Shown here: in pieces, positions 33,307 through 42,737 of the stretch
Layout of the letters: every line of letters starts with the position of its first letter
Position numbering within the stretch: the stretch's first letter is position 1
Source: JANMJD01 sp963828405
GTDB taxonomy: Bacteria > Actinomycetota > Acidimicrobiia > Acidimicrobiales > Ilumatobacteraceae
Assembly: GCA_963828405.1 (NCBI GenBank)
Contig: CAWHEG010000031.1
Location: 2,170,001 to 2,234,000 of the forward strand
DNA: 64,000 nucleotides
Direction: 5' to 3'
Position numbers and translations under genes: made by a program
The notes under the pieces: generated by a model
What the model was told of the DNA's origin: nothing
Databases searched by the model: none
Seen by the model: only the letters and a program-made list of their open reading frames with translations

Positions 33307-34113
33307 TCAGGTGCCCGGCGGCCCTGTCGAGCCACGCCGGGTCGGGCGCCATCCCGGGCGGGGCACGCTGGCCCGCAACAGCTTCGTGTACGCGTCCTGC
33401 GGGGCGTCGAGCACGGCGATCGTGGCCCCGCGTTCGACGACGCGGCCGCGGTGCAGCACGATCACGTCATCGGTGATCTGGCGCACGACGGCCAGATCGT
33501 GGCTGATCAACAGGTAGGAGATGCCGGTCCGATCGCGGATGTCGGCGAGCAGGTTGAGCACCTGCGCCTGGATCGAGACATCGAGCGCGGCGACGCTCTC
33601 ATCGAGGATCAGCATCCGGGGTTCGGCCGCCAACGCCCGGGCGATCGCCACCCGCTGGCGTTGACCGCCGGACAGTCCACGGGGCAGGGCGTGCAGCTGG
33701 CGTTCGTCGAGACCGACCATCCCACCGAGCTCCTCGACGCGTGCCGCCCGCTCGGCCCGGTCGCCGCCGCGGTGCAAGCGGAGGACCTCGTCGATCGCGT
33801 CGAAGCCGCTCTGGCGCGGGTCGAGGCTCGAATAGGGGTCCTGGAAGACGATCTGGATCTCACTCCCGCGGCGCCGACGGACCTGGGTCGAGGTGGCCGG
33901 GCGCGACCGGTCGTGGCCGCAGGCGTGGATCGTGCCAGCGGTGGCGGTGACCAGACCGATGATCATCTTGGCGATCGTGGTCTTGCCCGAGCCCGATTCC
34001 CCGACCACCGCGAGCGAGCCCCCGGGGGCCACCTCGAACGTCACGTCGTCGACGACCAGCGCCTCGCCGTAGCGTTTGCTGAGGCCGTCGACCTGCAACA
34101 ACGGCTCAACCAT
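33307..34113 (-). CDS. Oligopeptide-type ABC transporter ATP-binding protein (OppF/DppF-like)
   Basis: A 268-residue ABC ATPase, last gene of a five-gene transporter operon. Walker A GESGSGKTT, Q-loop VFQDPYSSLDPR, signature LSGGQRQR, Walker B MLILDES (Ser where most relatives have Pro) and H-loop ISHDLAV are all visible. It powers import together with the OppD-like partner. It lacks the C-terminal oligopeptide HPY extension and is a little shorter than usual OppF. The ATG lies 8 bases inside the end of the OppD-like gene. Confidence 0.9.
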   Translation of the reverse strand: MVEPLLQVDGLSKRYGEALVVDDVTFEVAPGGSLAVVGESGSGKTTIAKMIIGLVTATAGTIHACGHDRSRPATSTQVRRRRGSEIQIVFQDPYSSLDPRQSGFDAIDEVLRLHRGGDRAERAARVEELGGMVGLDERQLHALPRGLSGGQRQRVAIARALAAEPRMLILDESVAALDVSIQAQVLNLLADIRDRTGISYLLISHDLAVVRQITDDVIVLHRGRVVERGATIAVLDAPQDAYTKLLRASVPRPGWRPTRRGSTGPPGT

Positions 34114-35104
34114 GGGTCGCCACCCCCGCCTCCCGGCGCAGGGCCTCGGCGCGGATGCAGCGCACGAGCCCGTCGGCCAGGGGGCGCATGGCCGGAGGCG
34201 ACACGCTGCACTCCGCCTGGGCGTGGGCACACCGATCCGAGAACGCACAGCCGGCCGGGGCCTCGAACGCCGATCGCGGCCGCCCGGGGATGGCGTGCAA
34301 GCGGTGTGCCGACCCGTCGATGCGCGGCCGGGCGGCGACGAGACCGGCGGTGTAGGGGTGGAGGGGGTCGTCGTGGAGCAACGACGACCGGCGCTGCTCG
34401 ACGATCTGGCCGGCGTACATCACCGCGGTGCGGTCGCACACCGCGCTGGCCAGTTCGAGGTCGTGGGTGATGAACAGCAATGCCATGTTCCGATCCCGGC
34501 GCAGGTCGTCGAGGATCGCCATCACCTCGGCCTGGGTGGTGACGTCGAGTGCGGTCGTCGGCTCGTCGGCCAGCAGCAGGCGCGGTTCGGTGAGCAGCGC
34601 GGTGGCGATCATCACCCGCTGGAGCAACCCGCCAGACAGCTCGTGGGGGTGCTGGCGAAGGCGGAGGGCGCCGTTGGGGATGCCGACCTCGTCGAGCAGG
34701 GCGATCGCCCGTGCCTCTGCGGCGCCCCGCTTCATCCCGCGGTTGGTGCGCAGCGCCTCGGTCATGAAGTCCCCGATCGTTCGCACCGGGTTGATGTGGG
34801 CGCGTGGGTCCTGGAAGATCATCGCCACCTCGCCGCGCAGGGCGCGCAATGCAGGCCCCTTCAGCGCGTTGACGTCCCGGCCGTCGAAGCGGATGGCGCC
34901 GCGCTGCTCGGCGCCGGGGGGCAGCAGGCGGGCGACGGCGCGGGCGGTCATCGACTTCCCCGAACCTGATTCGCCCACCAGGCCGAGCGCCTCGCCGGGG
35001 CCGATGGTGAACGACACGTCGCGCAGCACCGTGTGCTTCCCACCGGCCAGCGGGAGGTCGACGGCGAGCCCGTCGACGATCAGCAGCTCGTCCGTCGGTG
35101 TCAT
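34106..35104 (-). CDS. Oligopeptide-type ABC transporter ATP-binding protein (OppD/DppD-like)
   Basis: A 332-residue ABC ATPase with Walker A GESGSGKSM, Q-loop MIFQDPRAHINPVRTIG, signature LSGGLLQRVMIA, Walker B LLLADEPTTALDV and H-loop ITHDLEL. The C-terminal oligo_HPY extension contains HPYTAGLVAARPR and the Cys motif CAFSDRCAHAQAEC, which in OppD-type proteins can ligate an Fe-S cluster. It pairs with the OppF-like ATPase. The ATG overlaps the stop of the OppC-like permease by 4 bases. Cytoplasmic face of the membrane. Confidence 0.92.
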   Translation of the reverse strand: MTPTDELLIVDGLAVDLPLAGGKHTVLRDVSFTIGPGEALGLVGESGSGKSMTARAVARLLPPGAEQRGAIRFDGRDVNALKGPALRALRGEVAMIFQDPRAHINPVRTIGDFMTEALRTNRGMKRGAAEARAIALLDEVGIPNGALRLRQHPHELSGGLLQRVMIATALLTEPRLLLADEPTTALDVTTQAEVMAILDDLRRDRNMALLFITHDLELASAVCDRTAVMYAGQIVEQRRSSLLHDDPLHPYTAGLVAARPRIDGSAHRLHAIPGRPRSAFEAPAGCAFSDRCAHAQAECSVSPPAMRPLADGLVRCIRAEALRREAGVATHG

Positions 35105-35967
35105 CGGGCGACGTCGTTGGCCCGGTCGGTCAGCCGTTCGCCGAGCAGGTTGACGGCGACGACGACGGCGACGATGCACAGGCCGGCGGTGAGCGACTCC
35201 ATCGGGTAGCCCTGCAGCACGCCGCTCTGACCGTTGGCGACCATCACGCCCCAGTCGGCTTGGGGCGGTTGCACCCCGAGCCCGATGAACGAGATCGCGG
35301 CCAGGTCGACGATGGCGTAGCCGAAGAGGATGGCCCCCTGGGCGGCGATCAACGGCACGAGGTTGCGGGCGATGTGGCGGACGCAGATCGCCGTCGCCCG
35401 CAGTCCCTGCACCTCGAGGGCGGCGACGTATTCGCGGGCCCGTTCACGCAGTGCGGCGCCGCGCAGGATGCGGGCGATGTAGGGGGTGTAGGCGACGGCC
35501 AGGGCCACCGTCGCCGACTTCAGCCCGGCGCCCCACACCACGCCGGACATGATCGCCAGCACGATGGCCGGGAACGAGAAGAGGATGTCGAGTCCGCTCG
35601 ACACCACGTTGTCGAACGTGCCACCACGCCAGGCGGTGGCCACGGCCAGCGCCGTGCCGACGACGATCGAGAGGAGCACGACCATCGCGGGCCCGAGCAG
35701 GGAGCTGCGGGCACCGGTCAGCACACGTGACAACAGGTCGCGGCCCTGGGAGTCGAAGCCGAGGAGGTGGCCGCCCGTCGGGCCGACGAACGACAGCGAG
35801 AGGTTCGACCGGTTGGCGTCGAAGGGGGCGATCGCCGGGCCGAACCCCGCGGTGAGCACGGCCAGACCGATGACCACGGCGCTGACGTGGCCCACGGCGC
35901 CCGTGTCGCGCAGGCCGGGTAGGGCGAACCGCCGGGACGGGGCGGCGCCCAGCTCGGCGGTGCTCAT
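35101..35967 (-). CDS. Oligopeptide-type ABC transporter permease (OppC/DppC-like)
   Basis: A 288-residue inner-membrane permease. The N-terminal helix precedes a short periplasmic segment with HLLGFDSQGRDLLSRVLTGAR, the standard OppC_N / start-of-permease motif, and the EAA-like loop appears as YVAALEVQGLRATAICVRHIARN. ISFIGLGVQPPQADWGVM is also highly characteristic. Six helices expected. It overlaps the OppB-like gene start-to-stop by 4 bases and the OppD-like gene by 4, so the whole cassette is translationally coupled. Confidence 0.92.
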   Translation of the reverse strand: MSTAELGAAPSRRFALPGLRDTGAVGHVSAVVIGLAVLTAGFGPAIAPFDANRSNLSLSFVGPTGGHLLGFDSQGRDLLSRVLTGARSSLLGPAMVVLLSIVVGTALAVATAWRGGTFDNVVSSGLDILFSFPAIVLAIMSGVVWGAGLKSATVALAVAYTPYIARILRGAALRERAREYVAALEVQGLRATAICVRHIARNLVPLIAAQGAILFGYAIVDLAAISFIGLGVQPPQADWGVMVANGQSGVLQGYPMESLTAGLCIVAVVVAVNLLGERLTDRANDVAR

Positions 35968-36911
35968 CGGGCCCGGCTGCCCAGCGAGACGCGCGGATCG
36001 AGCACGGCGTAGAGCACGTCGACGATCGTGTTGACGACGACGAACACGGCGACGATCAGCAGGGTGATCCCTTGCACGACCGCCATGTCCTTCGATGCCG
36101 CGGCCTGGATGAGGTAGGCGCCGATCCCGTTGAGCGAGAAGGCCCGCTCGACGACCGCCGAGGCGGCGAACAGCGAGGCGACGGTGATCCCGACGACCGT
36201 GGTGATCGGGATCGCCGCGTTGCGCAGCACATGGCGCCGGACGATCAGCGTCGTCGGGATGCCCCGGCTGGTCGCCGTCTGGACGTGCTCCCGGCGCAAC
36301 TCCTCGCGCACCGAGGTGCGGGTGACCCGGGCGACGAGCGCCACTGCGGAGAAGGCCAGGGCGATCGCCGGCAGGGTGAGGTGTCTGACCTGGTCGAGGA
36401 ACCCGTCGCCCCCACCGAGCGCCGGAAACCAGCCGAGGTTCACGGCGAACAGCGACAGCAGCAGGATGGCGGCGACGAACGACGGCACGGCGGCCGCGAC
36501 GGTGGTGAGGGCGATTACCGTCGCGTCGACGGGCCCCCGCTTGAGCCCGCCGACGACACCCATGCCGATGCCGACGATCACGATGATCACCGCGGCGTAG
36601 AGCACGAGTTGGATGGTCGTGCCGACACGCTGGGCGATGAGGGTCGAGACGTCCTGACGCAGGGGGATGGACACGCCCAGATCGCCCCTGAAGGCGTTGC
36701 CCAGCCAGTGGAGGTAGCGGACCAGGAACGGTTCGTCGAGGTGGTAGCGCGCCTCGAGCACCTTGATCGCCTCGGGCGAGGGAGTGCGTCCGCCGGTGAG
36801 TGCGGCGATCGGATTGCCGGGGGCCAGGTACACCGCCGAGTAGATGGCGAAGCTGGCGACGAACACGGTGACGACCAGCATCACCGTCCGGCGCAGCAGG
36901 AACCTGAGCAT
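35964..36911 (-). CDS. Oligopeptide-type ABC transporter permease (OppB/DppB-like)
   Basis: A 315-residue permease with six predicted helices. LRFLLRRTVMLVVTVFVASF opens the protein, followed by LAPGNPIAALTG and RYHLDEPFLVRYLHWLGNAF, then GDLGVSIPLRQDV, all standard OppB landmarks. The EAA loop reads HVQTATSRGIPTTLIVRRHV. It forms the channel with the OppC-like protein. The gene starts 19 bases after the substrate-binding-protein gene. Confidence 0.92.
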   Translation of the reverse strand: MLRFLLRRTVMLVVTVFVASFAIYSAVYLAPGNPIAALTGGRTPSPEAIKVLEARYHLDEPFLVRYLHWLGNAFRGDLGVSIPLRQDVSTLIAQRVGTTIQLVLYAAVIIVIVGIGMGVVGGLKRGPVDATVIALTTVAAAVPSFVAAILLLSLFAVNLGWFPALGGGDGFLDQVRHLTLPAIALAFSAVALVARVTRTSVREELRREHVQTATSRGIPTTLIVRRHVLRNAAIPITTVVGITVASLFAASAVVERAFSLNGIGAYLIQAAASKDMAVVQGITLLIVAVFVVVNTIVDVLYAVLDPRVSLGSRAR

Positions 36912-36930
36912 CGGATCGCCGCCGTGTCCG

Positions 36931-38691
36931 TCAGGCCTTGCCGAGGTAGGCGGCCCACGGGCCGAACATGTACTGGAAGGTGGCCGGCGCGCCGGTGAGT
37001 TCGGCGTTCATCACCAGCGTCGTCGTCGGGGCGACGATCGGGATCCAGAGCATCTCGTCGGTGATCATCGTCTGCAGTTGGACGACCAGCTCGGCGCGCT
37101 TGGTGTCGTCGGCCTCGGCCCTGGCCCGGTCGAGCAAGGCGACCGCCTGGGGGTCGGCGTAGCCGTTGTACGCCTGTGTGCCCTCTGCACCGATCATGCT
37201 GACGTAGAGGCTGAGCGGATCGGCGGTGTTCGAGTAGTTGACGGTGAAGAACCCGTCGACGCCCTGGCGAGCGGCCGGGTCGATGAAGAAGTTGATGTAG
37301 TTCGCCGCCGACACCGAGACCAGGTCGGCCTTCATCCCGATCGACTCGATCGCCCGTTGGAACTCCCCGGCCTCGGACTGGATCGCGGCGAGCTCGCCGG
37401 ACATGCCGATCCGGACGGTCTGGCCCGCGGCGCCGGCATCGACGACCAGCTGCTTGGCCGCCTCGAGGTCGGGCTGCGAGACGTCGGGCAGGGTGTTCCA
37501 CCCGGCGACGAAGGTGTCCTTGGCGTAGCCCCACATGCCGGGCACGCCGACGGCCCTGGCCGGGTAGGCAGCGCCCTTGTACACCTGGTCGATCAGACCC
37601 TGGCGATCGATGGCCATCGAGATCGCCTGGCGGACCCGGGCGTCGCCCAGCGCGCCGTCGAAGCTCGACACGATGAACGCTGCGATGGCGTACCCGGGGC
37701 CTTCGGTCACCGTGACCTTGTCGCTGTCGCGCAGTTGCTGGAGCGTCGACAGGCCGAGGGTGTAGGTGCCGTCGATCTCCCCGGTGAGCAGGCCGGCGGT
37801 GGCGACGGCCTCGTCGGGCACCCCCTTGATCGTGATGCTCTTCAGCTGGCGCGGTAGCGACTCGTCCCAGTAGCCGTCGTAGCGGTCGAAGGTCAGGCCT
37901 TCACCGACCACCCACGACTTCAGCTGGTAGGGCCCGGTGCACATGATCCCGCCGTTGGCCGTGCCGTAGTCGGTGCCCTTCGAGGCCGTGTACGCCTGCT
38001 GGGTGATCACGCCGGTCGGACCGGCCAGCTCGCTGAGCAGCAGCATGTCGCGACCCTTGGTGGTCAGCGTCACCTCGTGGTCGCCGGTCGCGGCGATGTC
38101 GGTGACGTTGGACAGCACGCCGGAGTAGAAGCCGCCGAGGGTGGGATCGCGCTGGCGCTCGAGGCTGAAGACCACGTCGGCGGAGGTCATCGGCGATCCG
38201 TCCCAGAAGGTGACGTCGCTGCGCAGGGTGGCGACGAGTGCGGTGTCGCTGGTGTACTCGACCGACTCGGCCAGACCGGGTCCGATCGTCAGGTCGGGGT
38301 TCTGGCGCAACAACGATTCACAGGCCACGGCCAGCGCAGTGTTGTCGGGGTAGTCGAAGCCGTACAGGGGGTCGAGGGTCGACGTCTCGCGGTAGACGGC
38401 CCAGACCGCCGAGTCTGCCTCGCCCGTCGGCGCCGGCGTGAGGATCGTCTCGGCTCCGCTCGGGACCCCGGCCGGGCCGGCCGCGGCGGCCTCGGGCACC
38501 GTCGTCGCCTCACCGGCGGGCGCCAGGGTCGTCGCCACCCCGTCGGCGGCGGTGGTCGCCGCGGTCGCCGACGAGGTGCCGGCCGTCGTGTCGGCGGTGC
38601 TCGTCGACGGAGCGTCCTTGCCGCATCCGGCCAGTCCCACGGTCATCGCGAAACCGATGGCGGTGGCGGCCCTGCGTGATGAAATCCTCAT
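36931..38691 (-). CDS. ABC transporter substrate-binding lipoprotein (SBP family 5)
   Basis: A 586-residue extracellular binding protein, first gene of the transporter operon. The ATG, preceded by GGGGGAGAG, opens a lipoprotein signal with lipobox LAGC (MRISSRR...TVGLAGCGKD). A Thr/Ala-rich linker (~60 residues) leads to the SBP_bac_5 fold: TSTLDPLYGFDYPDNTALAV, FWDGSPMTSADVVFSLERQ, QAISMAIDRQGLIDQVYKG and LDRARAEADDTKRAELVVQL. It would capture a peptide or other organic solute and hand it to the OppBC channel. Beside a VanX-like dipeptidase, muropeptide-derived peptides are one possible ligand; nickel or other ligands are known for this family too. Confidence 0.9.
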   Translation of the reverse strand: MRISSRRAATAIGFAMTVGLAGCGKDAPSTSTADTTAGTSSATAATTAADGVATTLAPAGEATTVPEAAAAGPAGVPSGAETILTPAPTGEADSAVWAVYRETSTLDPLYGFDYPDNTALAVACESLLRQNPDLTIGPGLAESVEYTSDTALVATLRSDVTFWDGSPMTSADVVFSLERQRDPTLGGFYSGVLSNVTDIAATGDHEVTLTTKGRDMLLLSELAGPTGVITQQAYTASKGTDYGTANGGIMCTGPYQLKSWVVGEGLTFDRYDGYWDESLPRQLKSITIKGVPDEAVATAGLLTGEIDGTYTLGLSTLQQLRDSDKVTVTEGPGYAIAAFIVSSFDGALGDARVRQAISMAIDRQGLIDQVYKGAAYPARAVGVPGMWGYAKDTFVAGWNTLPDVSQPDLEAAKQLVVDAGAAGQTVRIGMSGELAAIQSEAGEFQRAIESIGMKADLVSVSAANYINFFIDPAARQGVDGFFTVNYSNTADPLSLYVSMIGAEGTQAYNGYADPQAVALLDRARAEADDTKRAELVVQLQTMITDEMLWIPIVAPTTTLVMNAELTGAPATFQYMFGPWAAYLGKA

Positions 38692-38889
38692 CTCTCCCCC
38701 TTTTCCGTCGATCATGTCACGCGCCGACACCGGCGCCGACCACCCGGTCCACGCCACCGCCGACGCGACAGGCTGGTGACGGCGGGGGAGCGACGTCGAC
38801 CACGGCGAACCGGTCGAGCGTCCCCGGACCGTCACCAGCCTGTCAGCGGGCGACGAGGCTGTCGGGAGCCTCGATGATGATCGTCCCGA

Positions 38890-39639
38890 TCAGCTGCTTC
38901 CGACCGGTACGGCTGCCTTCTTGGACGCTGCGGCGTGGATGAATCCGGCGATGGACAGCAGCACGAGCAGGGCGAACACGGCGAGACAGATGTTGCCGGC
39001 CAGGTCGGCCCGGTCACCGAAGATGCTGAAGCCGTAGGACGTCAACAGCAGGCCGCGGAGGGACTCGCCACGGAACAAGGAGTCGCTGCGCAACGAGTTG
39101 ACCCTGTCCAGCTCCGCCTGGAGGTCGGCCAGCTTGGGATCGTTGGCCTCCTTCGCCTTGGCGACCTGGGAACGCAACTCCGACTGCACGCCGCCGATCG
39201 TGGCGTACGTGTAGGCCTGGGGCGCCTGCTTCGCCGGGTCGGCCGAGAACTTGGCCGCGTAGATGCTGCCGTCCTTGAGGTGCAACCGGATGAAGTTGTT
39301 GGCGTAGCACTCGGCCATCTTGCCGTTGACCAGTTGCTTGCCGGCGTACTTCTTGAGGCACTCCGTGTCGGCCTCGGCGGTCAGCTTGTTGTCGGCGATG
39401 AACTTGTCGACGGCGGCCTGATCCCCTTCGAAGGACTCGAGCAGGTCGGCTTTCCAGGCGTCGGTGGTCACGAGGGCGTCCGCCTGCTTGAAGGTGATCT
39501 GCTGCTCGGACAGTTGATCCTTCACGTAGTCCTTGGCGAAGCTCGCCTGGTCCTTCAGCACGAGACCGAGGATCAGCAGCAACAGGCCGAGCAGGACACC
39601 TCCCACGCTGAAGAGCAGGTCGAGAGTACGTCGTTTCAT
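38890..39639 (-). CDS. Membrane-anchored hypothetical protein with N- and C-terminal helices
   Basis: A 249-residue protein of unknown function. Helix 1 (VGGVLLGLLLLILGLVL, residues ~12-28) and helix 2 (ICLAVFALLVLLSIAGFIHAA, near 220-240) flank a ~180-residue domain expected outside the cytoplasm. That domain is rich in Lys, Ala, Asp and Gln, with repeated short helices (FAKDYVKDQLSEQQITFKQA; LADLQAELDRVNSLR) and two Cys (ECLKKY, ECYANN). A clean GGAGGATC ribosome site 7 bases before the ATG fixes the start. I recognise no family. No close operon partner. Confidence 0.65.
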   Translation of the reverse strand: MKRRTLDLLFSVGGVLLGLLLLILGLVLKDQASFAKDYVKDQLSEQQITFKQADALVTTDAWKADLLESFEGDQAAVDKFIADNKLTAEADTECLKKYAGKQLVNGKMAECYANNFIRLHLKDGSIYAAKFSADPAKQAPQAYTYATIGGVQSELRSQVAKAKEANDPKLADLQAELDRVNSLRSDSLFRGESLRGLLLTSYGFSIFGDRADLAGNICLAVFALLVLLSIAGFIHAAASKKAAVPVGSS

Positions 39640-39854
39640 TGTTGATCCTCCAGAGGATGGTGTCAGCGCCGTTCGAACGCATCCTGATCCAAGCGATCCC
39701 GGGGCCGCTTGTCCCGGGCCGAAGGTCCCGAGTGCCCCGGCCTTCCGTCCACGAGTGCGACGTCTGGTGGAGACGCCGATGAACCGGTGCACCGGGTTCA
39801 AGACGCGGCTCGGGTCCGTAGCGGTCGAATCAACCCGCGACCGCGGGGTGAACA

Positions 39855-42032
39855 TCAGTCGCCACCACCCCAGTGGGAGGTGAAGGTCACGAACACGGTG
39901 TCGTGGTTGGCGAGCACTCCGCGCATTCCGGGGAAGCCGGGCGTCTGGTAGTCGGTCGCCCACAGGATGTCGCCGGTGTCGGTGGCGAGCACGGTGAGGT
40001 CGGTCCAGATCGCGAAGACCCGGCCGTTGCCGACCCACCACGGATACGACTCACCGGTCGGTTCGACCTGCCAGCGGACCTCGCCGGTGCGCAACTCGTA
40101 GGCGCGCACGGTCTGCGTGCCCGGCCCATCACCGGATGTCTCGGTGTGTGCCATGTAGACGGCACCATCGCCGACCGCCCACACGTCGTCGTAGGCGAGG
40201 ATGTCTCTGACTTTCCAGAGCTGTTGACCGGTGGTGGTGTCGGTGACGATGAGCGGGTCGTCCTGCCCGCCTTCGAGTCGGAGCCCGTTCAGTTCGGGTG
40301 CGGTCTCCATCGGTACGGCTGCGTCGTCGGGGAGCTCGGAGTTCATCTCCGCCTCGCTCTCGGTGCGCCGCGTTTCACCGGTGGCCGCGTCGAGGGCGAG
40401 CACTTGCGAGATGCTCGATTCGATGTCCGACACGTACACGGTCTCGTCGGTGACGGCCCGCAACGCGTACCAGATGCCGTTGCCGCACTGGTGCCACCGG
40501 TACTCGCCGGTCTCGAGGTCGTAGGCGACGAGGGTCACCGATTCGGGCGCTTCACACATCGCGGCGGGACGCTGCCCACCGGCGCCGCCGACACCCCGAC
40601 CTGCCGCGATCACCGCGGTGTCGACCGGGACGTCGGCTCCGGGCACCTCGGGCCGGGGGACGGGACGGACGAGGATCAGGTCCTCACCGACGGCGACCAT
40701 CGCGTCGAGGGTCGACGGCGGCACCGGCACCGGTTCCCACACCCGGCCGTCGCGCGAGATCAACACCCGGGGCGCGACCCCCGACCCGGACGGATCCGAG
40801 AAGGAGACGGCGAAACCCGCCGGACCGGCGGCGGGCGGGTAGACCGACAGGAATCCGCTCACATCCGGCAAGAGATCCTCGTAGTCGGCTGCTCGGGTCC
40901 AGGAGACGCCGTCGTTCGAGAAGGCGAGCGACGTTTCCCCGATGAGCACGTACCCGAGGGGTCCACCGGTGAGGTAGAGGTCCATCGAGATGTTCTCCGC
41001 CGAGAACGTGTCGGGAAGGTCACTGGTTTGCCAGGTCTGGCCGTCGGTCGACCGGTACAGCTTGGTGGGCGGCCGGAACTGGATCGAGGACGAGGAGCCC
41101 AGCGAGAGGAACCCGGCGGGACCGCTGACCAGCTGGGGCTGGTTCGAGGAGTTGTTGAAGGGGACGTCGACGGTCTCCCATGCAGATCCGGTGCGGGTCC
41201 ACACCATCGTCGCCGGCCCCGCGCTGGACTGGGCGGCGAGCTCGGGCATGCCGATCTCCGTCAGATCGACCACGAGATCGAAACCGTCCTCGAACTCGAC
41301 CGTCCACTGATCCGGCCAACCGCCCTCGCCGGTCACCTGCCCGTGGTCGGTGCAGAGCACCTCGGCCGAGTACTTCAACCAGTCCCCGCTGAGGGACACG
41401 GTGCCGAGCGCGAGCGCGGTGGTGTCGGTCGCGGCGAGCGCCGAGACCTGCGTCTCTGTCACGACGTAGGGCGACGCCGGCACCGGGACCGGCAGGGGCG
41501 AGGTCGTCCATGTCGCCCCGTCGTCGGCCGACACCGACACCGTCGGCGGCTGGGTGTCGGACGAACCCCATCCCGAGCTGACCAACAGCTCCTCGCCGTT
41601 CGACGCCACCACCGACACCGCTCGGATGGTCAGGTCGCTCGACCACGGTGTCCAGCTGATGCCGTCGGGGCTGCGCGACATCGTGAGCGTTCCGGCCGGG
41701 GCCGACAGTTCGAAGTAGGCGTCGCCGTGGGCGACCGTCCTGACCGACCAGTAGTCGGCGGTCACCAATGAGGCGCCGACCCTCACTCCGTCGGGAGCCG
41801 GGAGCGTCGTCGTCGGGGCCGACGAAATGACGGTCGTGGCCGGCCGGCTTCCGTTGACCAGAGTGGTGGTCCCCGTGACGGTGGTCGTCTCGGCCGACGA
41901 GCCTCCGTCAGTCGACGTACTGATCCCCGCGCCGGTGGTGCTGGTCAAGGATTCCCCCGACCCGCACCCGACGATTCCGGTCACCAGGACCAGCACCACC
42001 CCCACCGCCCGATGGTGGCGATTCGAGCGCAT
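39855..42032 (-). CDS. Two-propeller lipoprotein: BNR/sialidase-like and PQQ-like repeats
   Basis: A 725-residue exported lipoprotein. Lipobox TGIVGC is followed by a Ser/Thr linker (~70 residues). Residues ~85-470 contain BNR/Asp-box-like strands (SRSPDGISWTPW, SADDGATWTTS, YRSTDGQTWQTS, FSNDGVSWTR, SRDGRVWEP), typical of photosynthesis-stability/sialidase-like propellers. Residues ~490-720 contain PQQ-enzyme-like blades (YDLETGEYRWHQCG, LDAATGETRR, TDTTTGQQLWKV, YELRTGEVRWQVEP, TDTGDILWATD). No catalytic residues can be assigned; it probably binds a surface partner or acts as an assembly scaffold. ATG start; the open frame is intact over 2.2 kb. Confidence 0.78.
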   Translation of the reverse strand: MRSNRHHRAVGVVLVLVTGIVGCGSGESLTSTTGAGISTSTDGGSSAETTTVTGTTTLVNGSRPATTVISSAPTTTLPAPDGVRVGASLVTADYWSVRTVAHGDAYFELSAPAGTLTMSRSPDGISWTPWSSDLTIRAVSVVASNGEELLVSSGWGSSDTQPPTVSVSADDGATWTTSPLPVPVPASPYVVTETQVSALAATDTTALALGTVSLSGDWLKYSAEVLCTDHGQVTGEGGWPDQWTVEFEDGFDLVVDLTEIGMPELAAQSSAGPATMVWTRTGSAWETVDVPFNNSSNQPQLVSGPAGFLSLGSSSSIQFRPPTKLYRSTDGQTWQTSDLPDTFSAENISMDLYLTGGPLGYVLIGETSLAFSNDGVSWTRAADYEDLLPDVSGFLSVYPPAAGPAGFAVSFSDPSGSGVAPRVLISRDGRVWEPVPVPPSTLDAMVAVGEDLILVRPVPRPEVPGADVPVDTAVIAAGRGVGGAGGQRPAAMCEAPESVTLVAYDLETGEYRWHQCGNGIWYALRAVTDETVYVSDIESSISQVLALDAATGETRRTESEAEMNSELPDDAAVPMETAPELNGLRLEGGQDDPLIVTDTTTGQQLWKVRDILAYDDVWAVGDGAVYMAHTETSGDGPGTQTVRAYELRTGEVRWQVEPTGESYPWWVGNGRVFAIWTDLTVLATDTGDILWATDYQTPGFPGMRGVLANHDTVFVTFTSHWGGGD

Positions 42033-42604
42033 CCCGGCCTCCTCTCATTCGCCAGGGCAAGTTCGACATGCTCACCCTTGCGGGCTTCGTCCCAGGCGAC
42101 GCCGAACGGCCCGAGTGAATCGTGCTCGGGACATTCGGTTCCGCACCAGAGGCCAAGGACCCGGCCGCTGGTGCGCCCAGCGAACCGGAACGTCGGCGGA
42201 GCCTGCGACACCACTCGGTGCTTGCGGCAACCGAGGCTCATCGGCGTCCCGGAAGGCAGATGGATCAGGCTCGTCCCGAGTGTCGCTCGACGTCCATGAC
42301 CCGTTGGTCGCCAAGATCGAAACCGTCCAAGCTCGCGCGTCAGCTCTACCGGGCCCTCGGGTTCGAACGCGAGGAAGACCTCCCTCGAACACGACGACGA
42401 AGGCCCGTGGGAGTGGCCCACGGCACCGCAACGCCGCGCTGCGTGGAACTGCCGTCGCGCAAACACCCGCTGTGCAACTGCCCGCGGCAACTGCCCGTCG
42501 GCGGCCGTTTCTAACTGCACGATATTGGCATGCGGCCAGATTCTAGATCTTCGACGGGTCCACGGTTATCCCGAAAAAAAGCATCCACCAGGACTTTTAC
42601 GTTG
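42033..42604. other. Gene-poor region, possible decayed coding fragments
   Basis: About 570 bases with no gene I can support. Short plus-strand stretch KLARQLYRALGFEREEDLP near 42330-42390 resembles the end of a GNAT-like domain, and a minus-strand stretch LWCGTECPEHDSLGPFG near 42080-42160 reads like protein, but neither extends into a full domain. The right end (42520-42600) is AT-rich and precedes the 3' side of the tRNA gene. Confidence 0.35.
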
Positions 42605-42676
<72 letters not shown>

Positions 42677-42737
42677 GAGCGTGGTCGCGGTGCACGAGCC
42701 TAGCGGCCGGGCCACCCGCTCACCGCGCCGTCCCTGG

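Noticed and set aside
36072..36998. 308-codon plus-strand frame over the OppB-like gene
   Set aside because: Extreme Arg/Asp/Gly content and no motif; antisense shadow of a well-recognised permease.
42330..42400. GNAT acetyltransferase fragment
   Set aside because: One short resemblance (LYRALGF) without the CoA loop or a continuous frame is not enough to call a gene.
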